Made by a program: the position numbers and the translations under genes | The notes under the pieces: model-generated | The model's database searches: none | What the model was told of the DNA's origin: nothing | What the model saw: only the letters and a program-made list of their open reading frames with translations | Shown here: positions 22,034 through 34,800 of the stretch, piece by piece | Layout of the letters: every line of letters starts with the position of its first letter | How positions within the stretch are numbered: position 1 is the stretch's first letter | Assembly (NCBI GenBank): GCA_024180945.1 | Contig: JAKSGN010000001.1 | Coordinates: 1 to 64,000, forward strand | Length of the DNA stretch: 64,000 nt | Source: Macrophomina tecta | Lineage: Eukaryota > Ascomycota > Dothideomycetes > Botryosphaeriales > Botryosphaeriaceae | Direction: 5' to 3'

Positions 22034-23268
22034 AGGATAGTATTAAACCAGACGGAGAAGGTTAGTTATTTAGTTAATTAAGGAGGGTTAGTAGTGATTA
22101 TAAGCATTAACACCGCTGTTTACTATCTACCTAGTACGAATTAATCTACACCACTAAGCCCGAAGAGGCATGCCGACTGCTACTGAACTATTTAAGCTTC
22201 CACCTTCTACTTTTCATCTCCTACCAGAGCCTCCCACAGACGGAAGGTGGGGAAGTTAGTAATCAGTTGCCGTGGCCGCTTCTTTAAAACGCTTAATATT
22301 TTACTGGTTTGCATATCTACACGTGCTTGCGATACCTTATACCTACCTGGGTAAGTCACATCCGCTGACCGGCTTATGTTTATCTGGCTCCTCGCCCTAA
22401 GTCGTTTACGACTCACGTATTTAGACTTCGACAACAACACGAACCTCTCAGCGATCGTTTCGTTACTCACCCCCCTAGTGTTTCGATACCTACACCCAGC
22501 CGAACACCATTATTCGTAGCACGCGTCTAAGACCTTAAATCTATTTATTCGCCAGGCGGTCTAGGACGCTTACCTACTAGGATAGACCAAAATCCCACGG
22601 CATTCTAGTTAAGAGATTCCGGCGATGAATGGAGGAACTAGATGTTACGGACCTACCTGTATATAGAGTTGTTGGGGCACGATTAGCCACCAGGCTGATT
22701 ATTGCTGAACCTTTTGTCGACTGGGAGTCGACGGGAGGTTGGCCGAATGGTCTTACGCGCCGACTGAAACCCAACACGGTAGGGTCCGTCGTAACACTAG
22801 AGGCCTTTAACACATTACCGTTCTAGAATAAATTACCGGTCATCCCGAACAGTAATAGTAGGGTAAGAGTATATATATAACCGGATATTATACTATCTTT
22901 AAGAGTTGCTATATAAAATGCGAAAGCGAGATATCTAATCCCAGCGTAGAAGAGTAATAGTAGTAGAGATAAGCTTAGAAGCGTTTCGCGGAATATAAGG
23001 CGGAGAATATAGCGGTTAAAGAAGTATATCGGCAACGTTAAGTTTTAATCTCTATAGGTCTGGTATAATCTACCTAGAAAAAAGCGAGATGCCAATAGGT
23101 ATAGATTAATATATATGGAACGGAGTAGGAGAATGTTAATAAGTTAACGAAGAAGCTTAAAGAAAGTAGGCTCTAGTAAAAGATTATTATTAAAGAGGGT
23201 ATAGAAGCGTAGTTTCTCGCGTAAGGGGTATAAAAAATAGAATTATCGCTAGCGTAACACTGACTTTC
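22034..23268. other. AT-rich decayed stretch, no supported gene
   Basis: Contains short frames on both strands that match nothing I recognise and, near 22725-22800, a GGTTGGCCGAATGGTC block that resembles the D-arm of a serine or leucine tRNA but lacks a B-box. The last 450 bp are strongly RIP-like. Confidence 0.4.
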
Positions 23269-23487
23269 TATTAGAGAATAACTAATTGGCAGCCTTAATT
23301 TAACTAATAAAGATAAGTTCCCCTAGATTAGTATGTCTAGTAGAGGGAGGCCGTACGGGCTTCCCTTATACCTATTCTACCTACTAGGGTAAAACGGGTA
23401 TGTAACTTACTTACCTACTAAGATAGGTGTGCAACGAGTATAAGATATAACTAAATCTAAAATACTACTAAATTAAATATTCTAACA
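23269..23487 (-). repeat. left LTR of the Copia element (mutated copy)
   Basis: 219 bp. Collinear with 36927-37145 without indels, differing by transitions of the RIP type (TATTAGAGAATA against TGTTGGAGAATG at its start). It is the 3' LTR in coding orientation. Confidence 0.9.
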
Positions 23488-23589
23488 CACCCCCTTTACG
23501 TGTTACCTAAAAGGGAAGTGCGTGATAAAATAAAGGTAGGGGTAGAATAAGTATTAAACTCGTTATATATAAAAATTCAAAAAGAAAAA

Positions 23590-23725
23590 ATGCGTGGTAG
23601 TATTTAGAATCGAACTCGAAATCTTTTAGCCGCGCACTAACTAAGAATTAAACTTGGAACCTCGGTTCTAACGTAATTAGCGCTTTTCCCAATACACTAC
23701 TCGGTTACGTAAGTGGGTATATAAG
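23590..23725 (-). repeat. tandem tRNA-like segments in the Copia 3' region
   Basis: On the minus strand the segment starts with an A-box-like TAACCGAGTAGTG. It has an anticodon-like arm, then a T-arm-like hairpin CCAAG-TTTAATT-CTTAG, and about 35 nt later a second T-loop TTCGAGTTCGATTCTAAA. Stems are weakened by G-to-A change. This resembles a tRNA-derived SINE or two fused tRNA halves carried within the element. Confidence 0.35.
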
Positions 23726-24005
23726 ATTAAAAAGCGAAAATCCTTCTATCTAAAGTAACTAAGCTAACTACTATTATATGCGCTGCGTATGGCTATATTT
23801 AGGCTAATCACCCATTAGACACTAGTGATCACGGGATCGGGTATACCTAGGTAGTAAATTAAGGGCCCTTCTACTAGGTAACTAGTAGTTAGGAAGAGGG
23901 TTATTCGATATTAACTAGACTTCTAAGCCGGTGGGCGTAATACTCTAGCTAGGTAAATCTACGGGGCGTACTAAGCCTAGCTACTAACGTAGCTTATTAG
24001 TCTTA

Positions 24006-24451
24006 TATAACGAGCGGGCCTCTGCCTCTAAAAATCTAAATACTAAAGAGAAAGAAAACCTATTAAGGAGGTTTTTCTTAAGTAGGTATAAGAAGAGAGT
24101 AAGAGTAAGTTAAGTACGTAATAAGACTAAATACTACGTACGAAGGCCGTATTACTAATAATATACTAAATTATTATTAAAGTTAACCACGAAGGTTAAA
24201 GCTATCTAAGGAGTATAGTTTATATATAAGTAGGAAATATATATAATCTATACGCTTAGTAAAGGTATTATGCTTAGTAACTAATCGCGACTATTTTACT
24301 AAGCGGTTAGGTTAACCTACTTAATTTCTAGGCGAGTGGGTCTAACTAATTACGGGAGTTATATAATTCTTAATCTATATCTCTTTGGTTTTACTCGCCT
24401 TCGGCGGGGCTATTTCTATCTTTATTACCCTATATAGGCTACGCCGTAATA
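24006..24451 (-). repeat. left LTR of Gypsy copy 2
   Basis: 446-bp partner of 31432-31877. The outer half (to ~24235) resembles the LTR of copy 1; the inner half, U3 in gag-pol orientation, does not. Confidence 0.85.
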
Positions 24452-24549
24452 CTATTTCCCCCCTTAAGGATCTTCGATCTAAAGATTTATTTATATTATC
24501 TATTTTTCTATATTTTCTTCTAGGATTACTTTCTTTCCGTAAGTCTACT

Positions 24550-25380
24550 ATGTCTAAACGAAAATGGGATACGACTAAGAAGCGCTATTATTTAGTAATC
24601 TTAGTAGAGTTAGTTTTCTTATCTTTATTACGTCCTTGTTTCGATTATAAGTTAAATAGTATAGTTTATAAGGTTACTCTAAACTATAATCGTTGCGGGG
24701 CTTATATTGCGAAGGGTGTAACGATATATAATACGAAGAAGATATTACTCTCTAGAAATACGTTTCTTTTTATTTTATCGGTCAGATTTTTACTAATTAT
24801 CGCTAGCCTTAAGTCTTCGGCGGGAGTAAGAGAAGTTAAAAGCTAAAGAGACTAAGGCGTATAAGAAGTTTCTTACTTCTCTAGCTAAGCTAAATTATTT
24901 ATAAGAGGCGTTAAGCTATTAGTAAAAAGAGTTAGGTACTACTACTACCCGATTAAAGCGGTTATGCAAGAATTAGCGATTATTAAAAGAGTATAGTTAT
25001 AAGGCTCTTCTTTCTAAGTTAGGTAGTCTAAATACGCTAAGCAAGTATAATTATTATAAGGCGGAGGAGCTTCTAGCTACGTTAGCGGTAGATAAGGGGG
25101 ACGATTCTAATTCTAAAGATTCTAAGGGTCCGTCTGCGTTAAAACGGCTATATTACGCGACGGTAGGGTCTATTACGCCGTAGAAGACTATACTAGCCGA
25201 GTCTACTAGTAAGTCTATAGCTAGCGCGAGGTCTCCGCGTTCTTCTAGGCCGGTAAATTTTACCCGTTTATCGTTGTTTCTAGTATAGAATATTACGGCT
25301 CTTAAGGGTCTTTCGTTATTCTCGCTCGAGAACGGTCTTATTTTCGCGAAAGGTTAGGGTTTTAGCGATAGAATTCTATA
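24550..25380 (+). pseudogene. antisense ORF of Gypsy copy 2 with degenerate Zn2Cys6-like cluster
   Basis: Starts at ATG 24550 (MSKRKWDTTKKR) on the strand opposite gag-pol. Cysteine positions run C-x2-C-x6-C-x8-C-x2-C-x7-C when aligned with copy 3, but four of the six are now tyrosine (CFDYKLNSIVY and CGAYIAKGVTIY), each a G-to-A change. The frame is open to 24846, and the conserved C-terminal pieces (ARSPRSSRPVN, ALKGLSLF) follow with stops and a shift. The same layout is seen at 50540-51321. Confidence 0.55.
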
Positions 25381-28300
25381 ATAAGGTTTAAATATATATC
25401 GTTCTTAGGTATCTACTAGTTATCTTTATTTTCGTAACCTTTTTATTTAACGAGATATTTAAGCTAATAATCGAACCGCTTATAGTCTAGAATTTTTTTA
25501 ACTAGATACTAGTCTTTTTTAGCATTAGGATTTTCTAGTATAATCTCTTTTTATATTTCTAGAATAGTAGCGTTTTCTAGTACTAGCTTAAGCATTACTA
25601 CGTAAAAGGTAGAATTTATTTATATATTAGGTAATTTAAGTAGATACGTAACTTCTCTAAGTTTTTCTATAATTTTAAATAGACCGATTTTCTTAAAATC
25701 TAATTTATCGCTCGGTTGCTTTAATTTAATATTTTTCGTAAGGAGGTATATTTTATCCTCTCTTTTAAGGTTTAGTGCCGCCTAGTACTATCTATTATAG
25801 TATTTAGATATTATAATTCGTACGTATTTAAGATTAAGACTAATAGCTTTATATAATTCTCTTAGCTACTTAGCTTTAAGAACGCCTTTTTAGGCTAATT
25901 TTCTACTTAGAATAGCTTCTCTATACGCGTCTAGTTTAAACCTATAGTTAGTAAAGAATAGGGATACGTTAGTTAACTCTTATTTAGCGCTATTATAGGC
26001 GAATTATACTATAGATAGCTATATAACCTAGTTATCTTATAGGTAGTTAATATAATAGCGAAGATACTACTTAAAAGTCCGGTTTATTCATTTCGTCTAA
26101 TCATTAGTTTACGCGTATATTGTTATAGAGAGTTTATTCTTTACTCTAAGCTAGCGTATAAGTATTTACTAAAATTTAGATCTTATTAGCTTATTTTTAT
26201 CTAAAACTAATACTTCCGGCATTCCGTAATCCGCGAAGATATATTAAAGAAACGTATAGGCTAGCTATTTTATATTTAATACTTCTAGATAGGATAAAAA
26301 GTATACGTACTTCGTAAGTTTATTAATAAAAACTAGGATTAAGTTAAACTTAACTTCTATAAGCGGATCTCTAAACTCTAGTAGCTTCGTAATAAAGTCT
26401 AGTATAATCTATTACTATAGTTGTTCTAGTACTTCTAGAGGTTATAGTTATCTATATAGAGCGTATATCGCGGCTTTACTTCGAATATAAAGATTATATT
26501 ATAAAACTATACGCTAGACTATTTTCCGTAATTCTAGAAAGTAGAAGTTTTACATAATTCTCTTAGTCGTTCTATTAATACCCTAATATTTATACGTGAG
26601 TACTACGTATATATTCTTAATAAGTGCTTCTTATAGTCTTATTAGAATATAGATTAATTTTTTAAAGAGAAGCGTTTCTTCTCTATTTCGAGTAATACGC
26701 GGGTCGTTTTTAAGCGCTAAAAATTTCTATATAAAGAAGTTCTAAGCGTATACTTCTTAGATCTTCTAATACTACAGGTTTAACTCGATACGAAGTATTA
26801 GAAGAGATTATCTAGTAAGAGTAAGTAATTTATCGCTTATTTACTATAATACTATAGGTTACGGCTTAATTCTATCTTTTATATAGTCTATTCTTCTACT
26901 AAGCGCGTTAGCGGCGGCGTTATCTATACCTTTTCTATATATAATCTTAAAATTATAGGATACTAATTCTTATAATTAGCGAATCTATCGTTAGTTTAGC
27001 TCCTTAGTCGTAGTAAAGCGTGTAAGATTTTAATAGTTATAATATACTATTACCTATTAGTTAGTTTCTTCTAGGTAGTATCTCTAGTACTTAAATACTA
27101 AGACGATAGCTAAGAGCTCCTTATTATAAGTATTATAGTTAAGCTCTACTAGGGTAAACTTTCTTAAGTAGAACGCGATTAGATACTATCTATCTTTATT
27201 ATTAGGCTAGCTAAGATATACTTCTAGGGCGAATTTTAATGTATTAGTTTCTACTTCGATTAGTTTATCGGGATTATATATCCCTAAGACGGGTGCTTCG
27301 TAAAATATTTATTTTAGCGAATTAAAGGCTTACTACTAATTATCTTTTTATTAGAAGCTATACTTCTTCTAAGTAAGTCGCGTTAAAGGTTTCGTAACCT
27401 TTAAATAGTTTTAGATAAACTTTCTATAGAAATTCGCGAATCTAAAGAAGAATTATACTTTCTTAATTATTTTTAGTACTAGCTATTCTCTAATAGAATT
27501 TAGTTTCGAGTTATCTATACCGATATATTCGGGGGTAATAATAAAGCCTAAGAATTCTACTTTTTAGGTATATTAAAAGTACTTATTTAGTATAATAGTA
27601 AGATTCTTTATTTAAAGTATTTCTAAGACCTTTTTAATATACTTTTTATATTTCTTAAGGGTTTCTAAAAAGATAAGGATATCGTCGAGATAAGCTATAT
27701 AAAAGATATTTAAGTATTCACGTAGCGTATTATTAACGAGATTCTAAAAGGTTACTAGCGCGTTAGTAAGCCCGAATAGTATAATCGTATACTCGTATAG
27801 TTCTAGTTTTATATAGAAGGCTATTTTCTATTCTTCTTCTTCTTTAATCCTAACTAAGTAATATTCGTTTCTAAGGTCTAGCTTTATAAAGTACTTTATA
27901 TTTTCTAACTTATTCTAGAGTTTATTAATATGTAGAAGCGGGTATTAGTTCTTAATCGTAATATCATTAAGCTATTAATAGTTAATATAGAGGCGTAACT
28001 TACTATTCTTTTTAGAAACGAAGAAGATCGAATATTTAGCTAATAATGTTAATAGCCGAATATATTCTCATTCGAGGTTCTTCTTAATATATTTTTTTAA
28101 AGCCTTTATTTTCTTCTTTAATAAGAAGTAGATAGGCTTATAAGCTAGTTTTATTCTTAGCTTAAGTAGAATCTTATAGTTCTATAGTTAATATTAGGTA
28201 AGTCTCCCTTTTTTTTTTTTAGTAAATAGTAACTAAGTTCTAATACTCTTCGGGTATCGTTTCTATTTTTAGTATTAGAGGTATTTCTTATAGTTACTAC

Positions 28301-31300
28301 TATATCTCTAAACTATCGTATTATTTTCTTTTAATTCTCGTAGAATTATCTTCTTTAATAGGAGTTAGATAGTCTTTATTCTTTAATCTTTCTTATTAGG
28401 CCCTAGCTAATACTCTTTATTACACCGCCGGTAAGGGTTTAATATATATAAGATAGACTTATTATTCTTAGCGTTATATACGCCTAAATACCTCTCTTAA
28501 GATTATCTATACGTCTATAGAAGGTTTAGTAGCTACTAATTACTTTCGTAAAGTCTTACTTTTAGCCTTACGCTTTCTCCGCGTAATTCTTTATAATAAA
28601 TATTATACCTAATTTTTAGAAATACTTAACTTAGTAGGACTTACTCCGCTTAAGGCGTTATATTTTACCGAGAAGATAGCGTTTTATACGCTATAGTTTT
28701 AGTTCTATCTTAGGCCTTTCTTAAGGTTATCGTTAATACTACCGTTACTAGGTCTTACGCTATTATTTAAGTCTTACGTTTCTTTTAATAATTTAAGGGT
28801 ATTATTTCGCTTAGTAGGGCTTATTCCTGCGATAGAGTTATATTTTACTAAGAAGGCTTCGCCTTTCGCGTCGTAGTTCTAGTTCTAACTTATACTATTA
28901 TTGAAGTTACCTATATAATTACTATATTTAGGCCTTATACTAGCTACTTCCCGATTTATAGTAGATAAGAGTCGCTATAGGGTATTTATTAACCTATTTT
29001 TTATACGTAAACCGAATTTTTATAGAAGGTTATTAATCTCTTCTTAAAAGATAATTTCGTCTTCTTTACTAAAGTTAAAGATAGGTTTCTATATTCGAAT
29101 CTAGGATATACCTAGAATAATATTATACCCGGGGATTCTTTAGATATTAAGGGAAATCTACTTTCGATAGTTCTTAATCTAGAGAATTACTTTCTCTATT
29201 TCTATCTTTATCTAGTCTTCTCTGTAGACTAAGCTTTTTCTATTAAATTTACTAAGTAGATATAGCTCTTTCTTCTTTTAGTATAGAATCTTATATTATT
29301 CTATAAACTTATTATATATAAAGTTTCTACTTAATTCTATATTAATTAGTATTTTAATAGGTACTCTGTTAAGTATTTCTTTCGTTTTAAATTATTTCTA
29401 AAGATTTAGTCCGGTGAGAATTTCCGTATTCGATATACGTAATACTATATAAAGAGACCTAGACTATAGCCCCTAGGTTAATTCTAATACCGTAGGGCCG
29501 TCTAGTTTTTTACTAAGTATTTAGCGGCTATTTTTTGGTAGAAGTAGAGGTTCTAGTCCTTAGCTAGGATCGAGAATTTCTTCTATTACGTCTAGTATCC
29601 GCGCCTAATGCGGCGTCTCTAGTGGATTTAGTTATTATAGACCTAGTATTTAAAGATAGGTATAGTATATTTCTTCTTTAGAATTTATTATAGGGTATTC
29701 TATACCCTTATTACTATTCCGTATAGGCCGAGGGTTAACGCTATACTACGTAAATACGCGAGGTCCCGTTACTACTATACTTTCTAGGTCTTATTTTCGA
29801 GCTAGGACGCTACTTCGTTAGCTAAGATAAGGGGTAATTTCTTCTAGAAGTACTATATACCCCCTTTATAAAATTAAGAGCTAAGCTTCTTCTTCTATAT
29901 TTAATATTATTATAGTAGTAGGTCTATTCTTAGTCCGGGGGTCTAGTTAATTATTAGGGTAAGGCTAGGTTTAATACGCCTCGTATTTTCGTACCTGCTT
30001 AAGTGTTTCGTAATTTAGTTAAGTATAGCTTAGTCCTACTATTATTCTATATTCCCGGCTTCACTAGACTTAGAAATACTATTATAGAGTTCGCTTATAT
30101 CGCTATTAACTAGCTTGTCGTCGTAGAAAAAGTTATTAATTAAGTTATCGATTTCTAGTACTTCCTTATTTCTAGTTATTATACTAAACTATTAAGGTTT
30201 ATAAGAATACTATTCTAATATATTCTTACTACTTTAGTACGTTTAATAGTTATTATCGTAATAGGCTATTTAGTATAGCGTATTATAGTTATCTTAGCGG
30301 GATATAACTAATACTTCGTGCTAAGCGCTTAAGGTCTACTTTTTATCTTTCTTATTACGAGGGTTCTACGGGTACTTAGAAGAAAAGTACTTATTACTAC
30401 TATAGGTTATATAGAGTCGATTCTTATAGCGCTATTTCTACTCATTTGTTTAGTTTAGGTTAGATTCTCTAGGCTTCTTATTATTATTTCGATCGTTATT
30501 ATTCCCCTTCTTAGAATTCTATCTATTAGCCGTATTAAGGGCTATAGCGTCTCCGTCTTTAAGGGTTATTCTTTCTTAGCGAGGCTTCGAGGTATTAGCT
30601 TATTAAAAACCTATCTTCTATTCGTATATATAACCGTTAATCTAAGACGTAAGGTCTACTATCTTCTAGAAGGTAGACGAGTATTTATAGATAATTATAT
30701 TCTTTTTAACTTCTTTCTTTAAGTCTTTATAGAAGAGGTCGCGGAAAGTCTTATCTAACTATTTAAGATAGATTATAAGCTATTAAAACTTAGTTATATA
30801 GATAGCTATAGATTCTAGTTATTTAATAGTTATAATATCGTTAAAGGCTTTATAAACTTTATCTTAATCGTTAAAAGTAGCTCTAAGGTTATCTATAAAT
30901 CCCGTATAGGTGCCGAAGATTTTCTTAGTCTTTTCTCGTCTCTTTTTAAGAGAGTATTTATTAGCTAGATAATCGCGAAGGTATAGTTCTATCTATATCT
31001 CTATCGTTTCTCTAAGATAGATTAATACGAAGAGTACTTTCTCGGCGTCGCTATCGAATTACGCTTAATTAAACTAGAGGTAGCGTTATATCTAGAATAG
31101 AAAGAATTAGAGCTTCTTTCTATTTCTATCGAACTTTTTAGGTGTCGCTACTTTAACCTTAATAGTACTTCGCTTTATTATATACTTAATTAGTCGAGCG
31201 TTCTAAGTCTTTAGCTTCTTAATAAGCTATAAGAGCTTAGCTCTAGTAGGCTTCGTTTACTATACGGGCTAAGCTAGTCCTTAGGCATTCTAAATCTAAT
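24900..31300 (-). pseudogene. gag-pol remnants of Gypsy copy 2
   Basis: Integrase near 26.2-26.8 kb, reverse transcriptase with AYLDDIL near 27.7 kb, and a gag tail near 30.5 kb can be followed in reverse complement. Numerous TAA/TAG codons from RIP-type change prevent translation. Confidence 0.7.
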
Positions 31301-31431
31301 CTTTTACCAGATTAATCTCTATCTAAGATTCTAGTACTATTACTATTTTCTAAACTCGTTAGGGAGTAATATCTTACCTAATAAGACTTAATCTTAGAGC
31401 CTTTCTCTCCTTATAAGAATAGTAGTTAAAG

Positions 31432-31877
31432 TATAACGAGCGGGCCTCTACCTCTAAGAATCTAAATACTAAAGAGAAAGAAAATCTATTAAAGAGGTTT
31501 TTCTTAAGTAGGTATAAGAAGAGGGTAAGAGTAAGTTAAGTATATAATAAGACTAAGTACTACGTGCGAAGGCTATATTACTAATAATATACTAAATTAT
31601 TATTAAAGTTAACTATAAAGGTCAAAGCTATCTAAAGAGTATAGTTTATATATAAGTAGAAAATATATATAATCTATACGCTTAGTAAAGGTATTATACT
31701 TAGTAACTAATCGCGACCATTCTACTAAGCGGTTAGGTTAACCTACTTAATTTCTAGGCGAGTGGGTCTAACTAATCGCGGGAGTTACGTAATTCCTAAC
31801 CTATATCTCTTCGGTTCTACTCGCCTTCGGCGGGGCTATTTCTATCTTTATTACCCTATATAGGCTGCGCCGTAATA
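31432..31877 (-). repeat. right LTR of Gypsy copy 2
   Basis: 446 bp, followed by the TCTTA duplication and then by Copia pol sequence. Confidence 0.85.
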
Positions 31878-31882
31878 TCTTA

Positions 31883-34800
31883 GTATTATTCTATAGTATA
31901 GCCTAGCTAGGGCCGGTCTTTTCGGGAATTAATTAATTCGCTTCTTTTTCTAGTTCTTTCTTTCTTATAAAAATAACTAGGAAAGAGAGTTACGCCTCTA
32001 TAAAAGTAATAATATCGTTTACTAAAAATCGACTAATGTTACTTAAATAATAGTGTAAGGCTAATCTAGTTAACGAATTAGCGGTGTTTCTAACGTAGTA
32101 AGGCTTTAGTTAAGCCGTCCGTAAGTATAATAGCCGTAGGCGTCTAGTAAAGATAAACGTTACCTACCTAAGCCTCTTAGCGTAGCTAGTAGTAATAAAT
32201 ATCTACGTAGCGTAGCTTAGTATTTAGCTTACTTATTTTCTTCTTTATAAGGCGAAGCGTTTGCGTATTATCGTACTAAACCTTAATCTCGTGTCCTAGA
32301 TCGAACTAAATACCCCTAAATAGGCGTTTCTACTAGAAGTACTACTTAGCTATCTTAGATAAGGCGAGTAGCTCTACTTCCGTAGTTAAGGTAGTAATAG
32401 TTAGTTATTTAATTGCTTTTTAGTCTACTAGCGCTCCGTATATTATAATAATTAATTCTTAGTAACTATAGCGTGTATCCGAATTGTTTATGTAGGCTAT
32501 ATTACTACTAATAGTAAAGATATTAGCCTAATTCTCCTAGAATCCTTAATAGTATAAGGCGAGGTTTTTAGTTCCTACTAGATATCTAAGAAGACGTTAT
32601 ACTAGCTCTAAATAATAAGCCGAGGGGTTAGTAAGGTAGGCTAATAGTACTAAATAGATATATACTATATCCGTACGCGTACTTATAGCTATAAATTAAG
32701 CTAAGCCTATCTTACTTTAGTACGTATAGATATCTTATGCGCTTATATACGTGCCTTAATTAGATTTAAGTATTTTATCTAATAGAAGAGGTATAGCTAG
32801 TACGTAAGTCTCCTTAACGCTATAACGTATAATAAGGCTATTAATATATAACTCCTATAAGAGCTATAAGAGCTATTACTTACGATTCTGTACTATACGT
32901 AAGGCTAGAAACTACTAAGCCTCGCCTATTATTCGTATCTCGTAGCGCTAGAATAAGTTCTTTGAAAATACATTAGCGTACTACTTATTACGCTTATAGT
33001 AGGCTATGATTATGTTATCTACAAAGAAGAAGACGAATAAGTAGTCGTTTATATATAAGTAAGGCGCGTTTAGAACTAGTTCTAATCTAAGCTCTTATAG
33101 TATCTAGTAGAAGTAGTTTTACTATAACGCTAGTAATTCTTTTAAGCTGTATAACGCTCGGAGTAGTAGTAGTATTTAGCTAGTAGGGAGGTTTATTTCT
33201 TTAGATGATCGGTAGAATGTCTTTTCTTAAAGAGATATATAGAAAAAGGCGTTAATAATATCGTACTAACGTGTCTCTAAATCGAACGCATAGATAATTG
33301 CTATTAGTGCTCGAAAGATTCAGAAGGCTAGAATAGCTACGTACGTATTCTATTAGATACTTTATAAGTCTTCTCTTATATAGATACGAGCCTTGACTTT
33401 TATAAGCTAACCGTATTTATTAAATTTATATTTAAATATTTAAGTAAGTAGAATAACTTCTTTTTAAAGACTTTACGCTTCTTTCGCTTATACTATCTTT
33501 TATACCCCCTTACCCTAGACTTTCTAAAGCTTAGTTTAAATAGCTTTTAGTAGGTAGGGTTTTATTAGGTATTTAAAGATTTCGTGGTAAAACCGTGGCT
33601 TAGGGGGTAGTTGATTTTTATGGATTCGTAGGAGCTCGGTTTAGTAATACTTTATAGTACGTGTTTATAGCTCGTTTAGGATAGTTATAAAGAACGAGTA
33701 TAGCCCCTAATAACTAAATATATTGTTCTATATTAGCGTAATATACGTATTACGGCGCTGGCGACGTGTTCTTAATCTTTAGATAATTAGGCTCGGGTTA
33801 ATATTAGCTAATATATTACGGCTCCTAGGCGTACGGTTACTAGTTATAGCACCTAGATCCGGCTTAGTTTCGTACTAAACTAGTAAAAGGGGTTTAAGCC
33901 TTCGAGTTTACTACTATTCTTTACCCCCTAATCCTTAAGAGGATAACTAAGGCGAATCTAGTACTTAGACTCGAATACTACTTACTAATAATAACGGGCT
34001 TAGTAGATAATCGGCCTACGTAGGCGTTAATTCTTTTTAGGGACTTTCTACTTAATTCGGTGTAGATTCCCGGCTTATATTATTAGTAGACGTTTTTAGT
34101 TTCTTATTTAAGTAGATAATGTCCTTCTCGTTAAGTATAATACGCGGTATAACCGATTCTAGCTCGTTATCTTATTACTAAGCCGCTAGTAGCTCGTCTA
34201 AGTCCTCTAGTAAGAACTTACTAGATTCGTTAAACGTAACGTCTCTTAATTATATAATACGATCCTTTGGTAGATACTAAATACGGTAGATATTAGTTAA
34301 ATTATATCTAACTAAATATCTAACTAAGACTCGCTCGTTTAGCTTATATAAGCGTAGAATCGTCTTAAGTAGTAAGTAGGCTTTATAGCTAAATACTTAT
34401 AGATAAGCTACCTTAGGCTACTTTTTATAGACTAACTCGAATAGAGTCTTTTACTAATGCTACTTTATTAGGGTTCTATTATAGATATAGGTGGCTGCCT
34501 TAATTATTTTAGGCTAAAGGCCTTTAGATAGGTTAGTACTAACGCGTAGAGCGCGTGCTTTAACTATAATAGAGTGTTCTAAACGTTCTAAAGCTTTGTT
34601 TTGCTAAGGCATATAGGGAGTTAATACCTCGTAGGTAATTTTCTACTGCTTAAGCTATTACTTAAACGTATATATAAGTAATACTTCTTTATCTAATCTT
34701 AGAAACGCCACCATCTTTCTAAATCGAGACTTAATTATTTAGATAATATTAAGGAGGTGCTAGGTATACTTATTCTTAGTAACGTGCGTAACCGTAATGG

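Larger units (their letters stand above)
24006..31877 (-). mobile_element. Gypsy/chromovirus LTR retrotransposon copy 2, inserted in Copia
   Basis: 446-bp LTRs (24006-24451 and 31432-31877) are flanked by the perfect duplication TCTTA (24001-24005, 31878-31882). The Copia sequence resumes directly after it. Gag-pol is on the minus strand and collinear with copy 1, with an intact AYLDDIL reverse transcriptase box near 27680-27700, but stops abound. It lacks the solo LTR found in copy 1. The opposite strand near the left LTR carries the antisense cysteine-cluster ORF. Confidence 0.9.

Noticed and set aside
22577..22826. Possible serine/leucine tRNA near 22725-22800
   Set aside because: D-arm-like box only; no T-arm or matching acceptor stem could be drawn.
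22823..23035. 70-codon hydrophobic minus-strand frame, apparent membrane protein
   Set aside because: Leucine/isoleucine richness follows from AT-rich RIP composition; no conserved motif.
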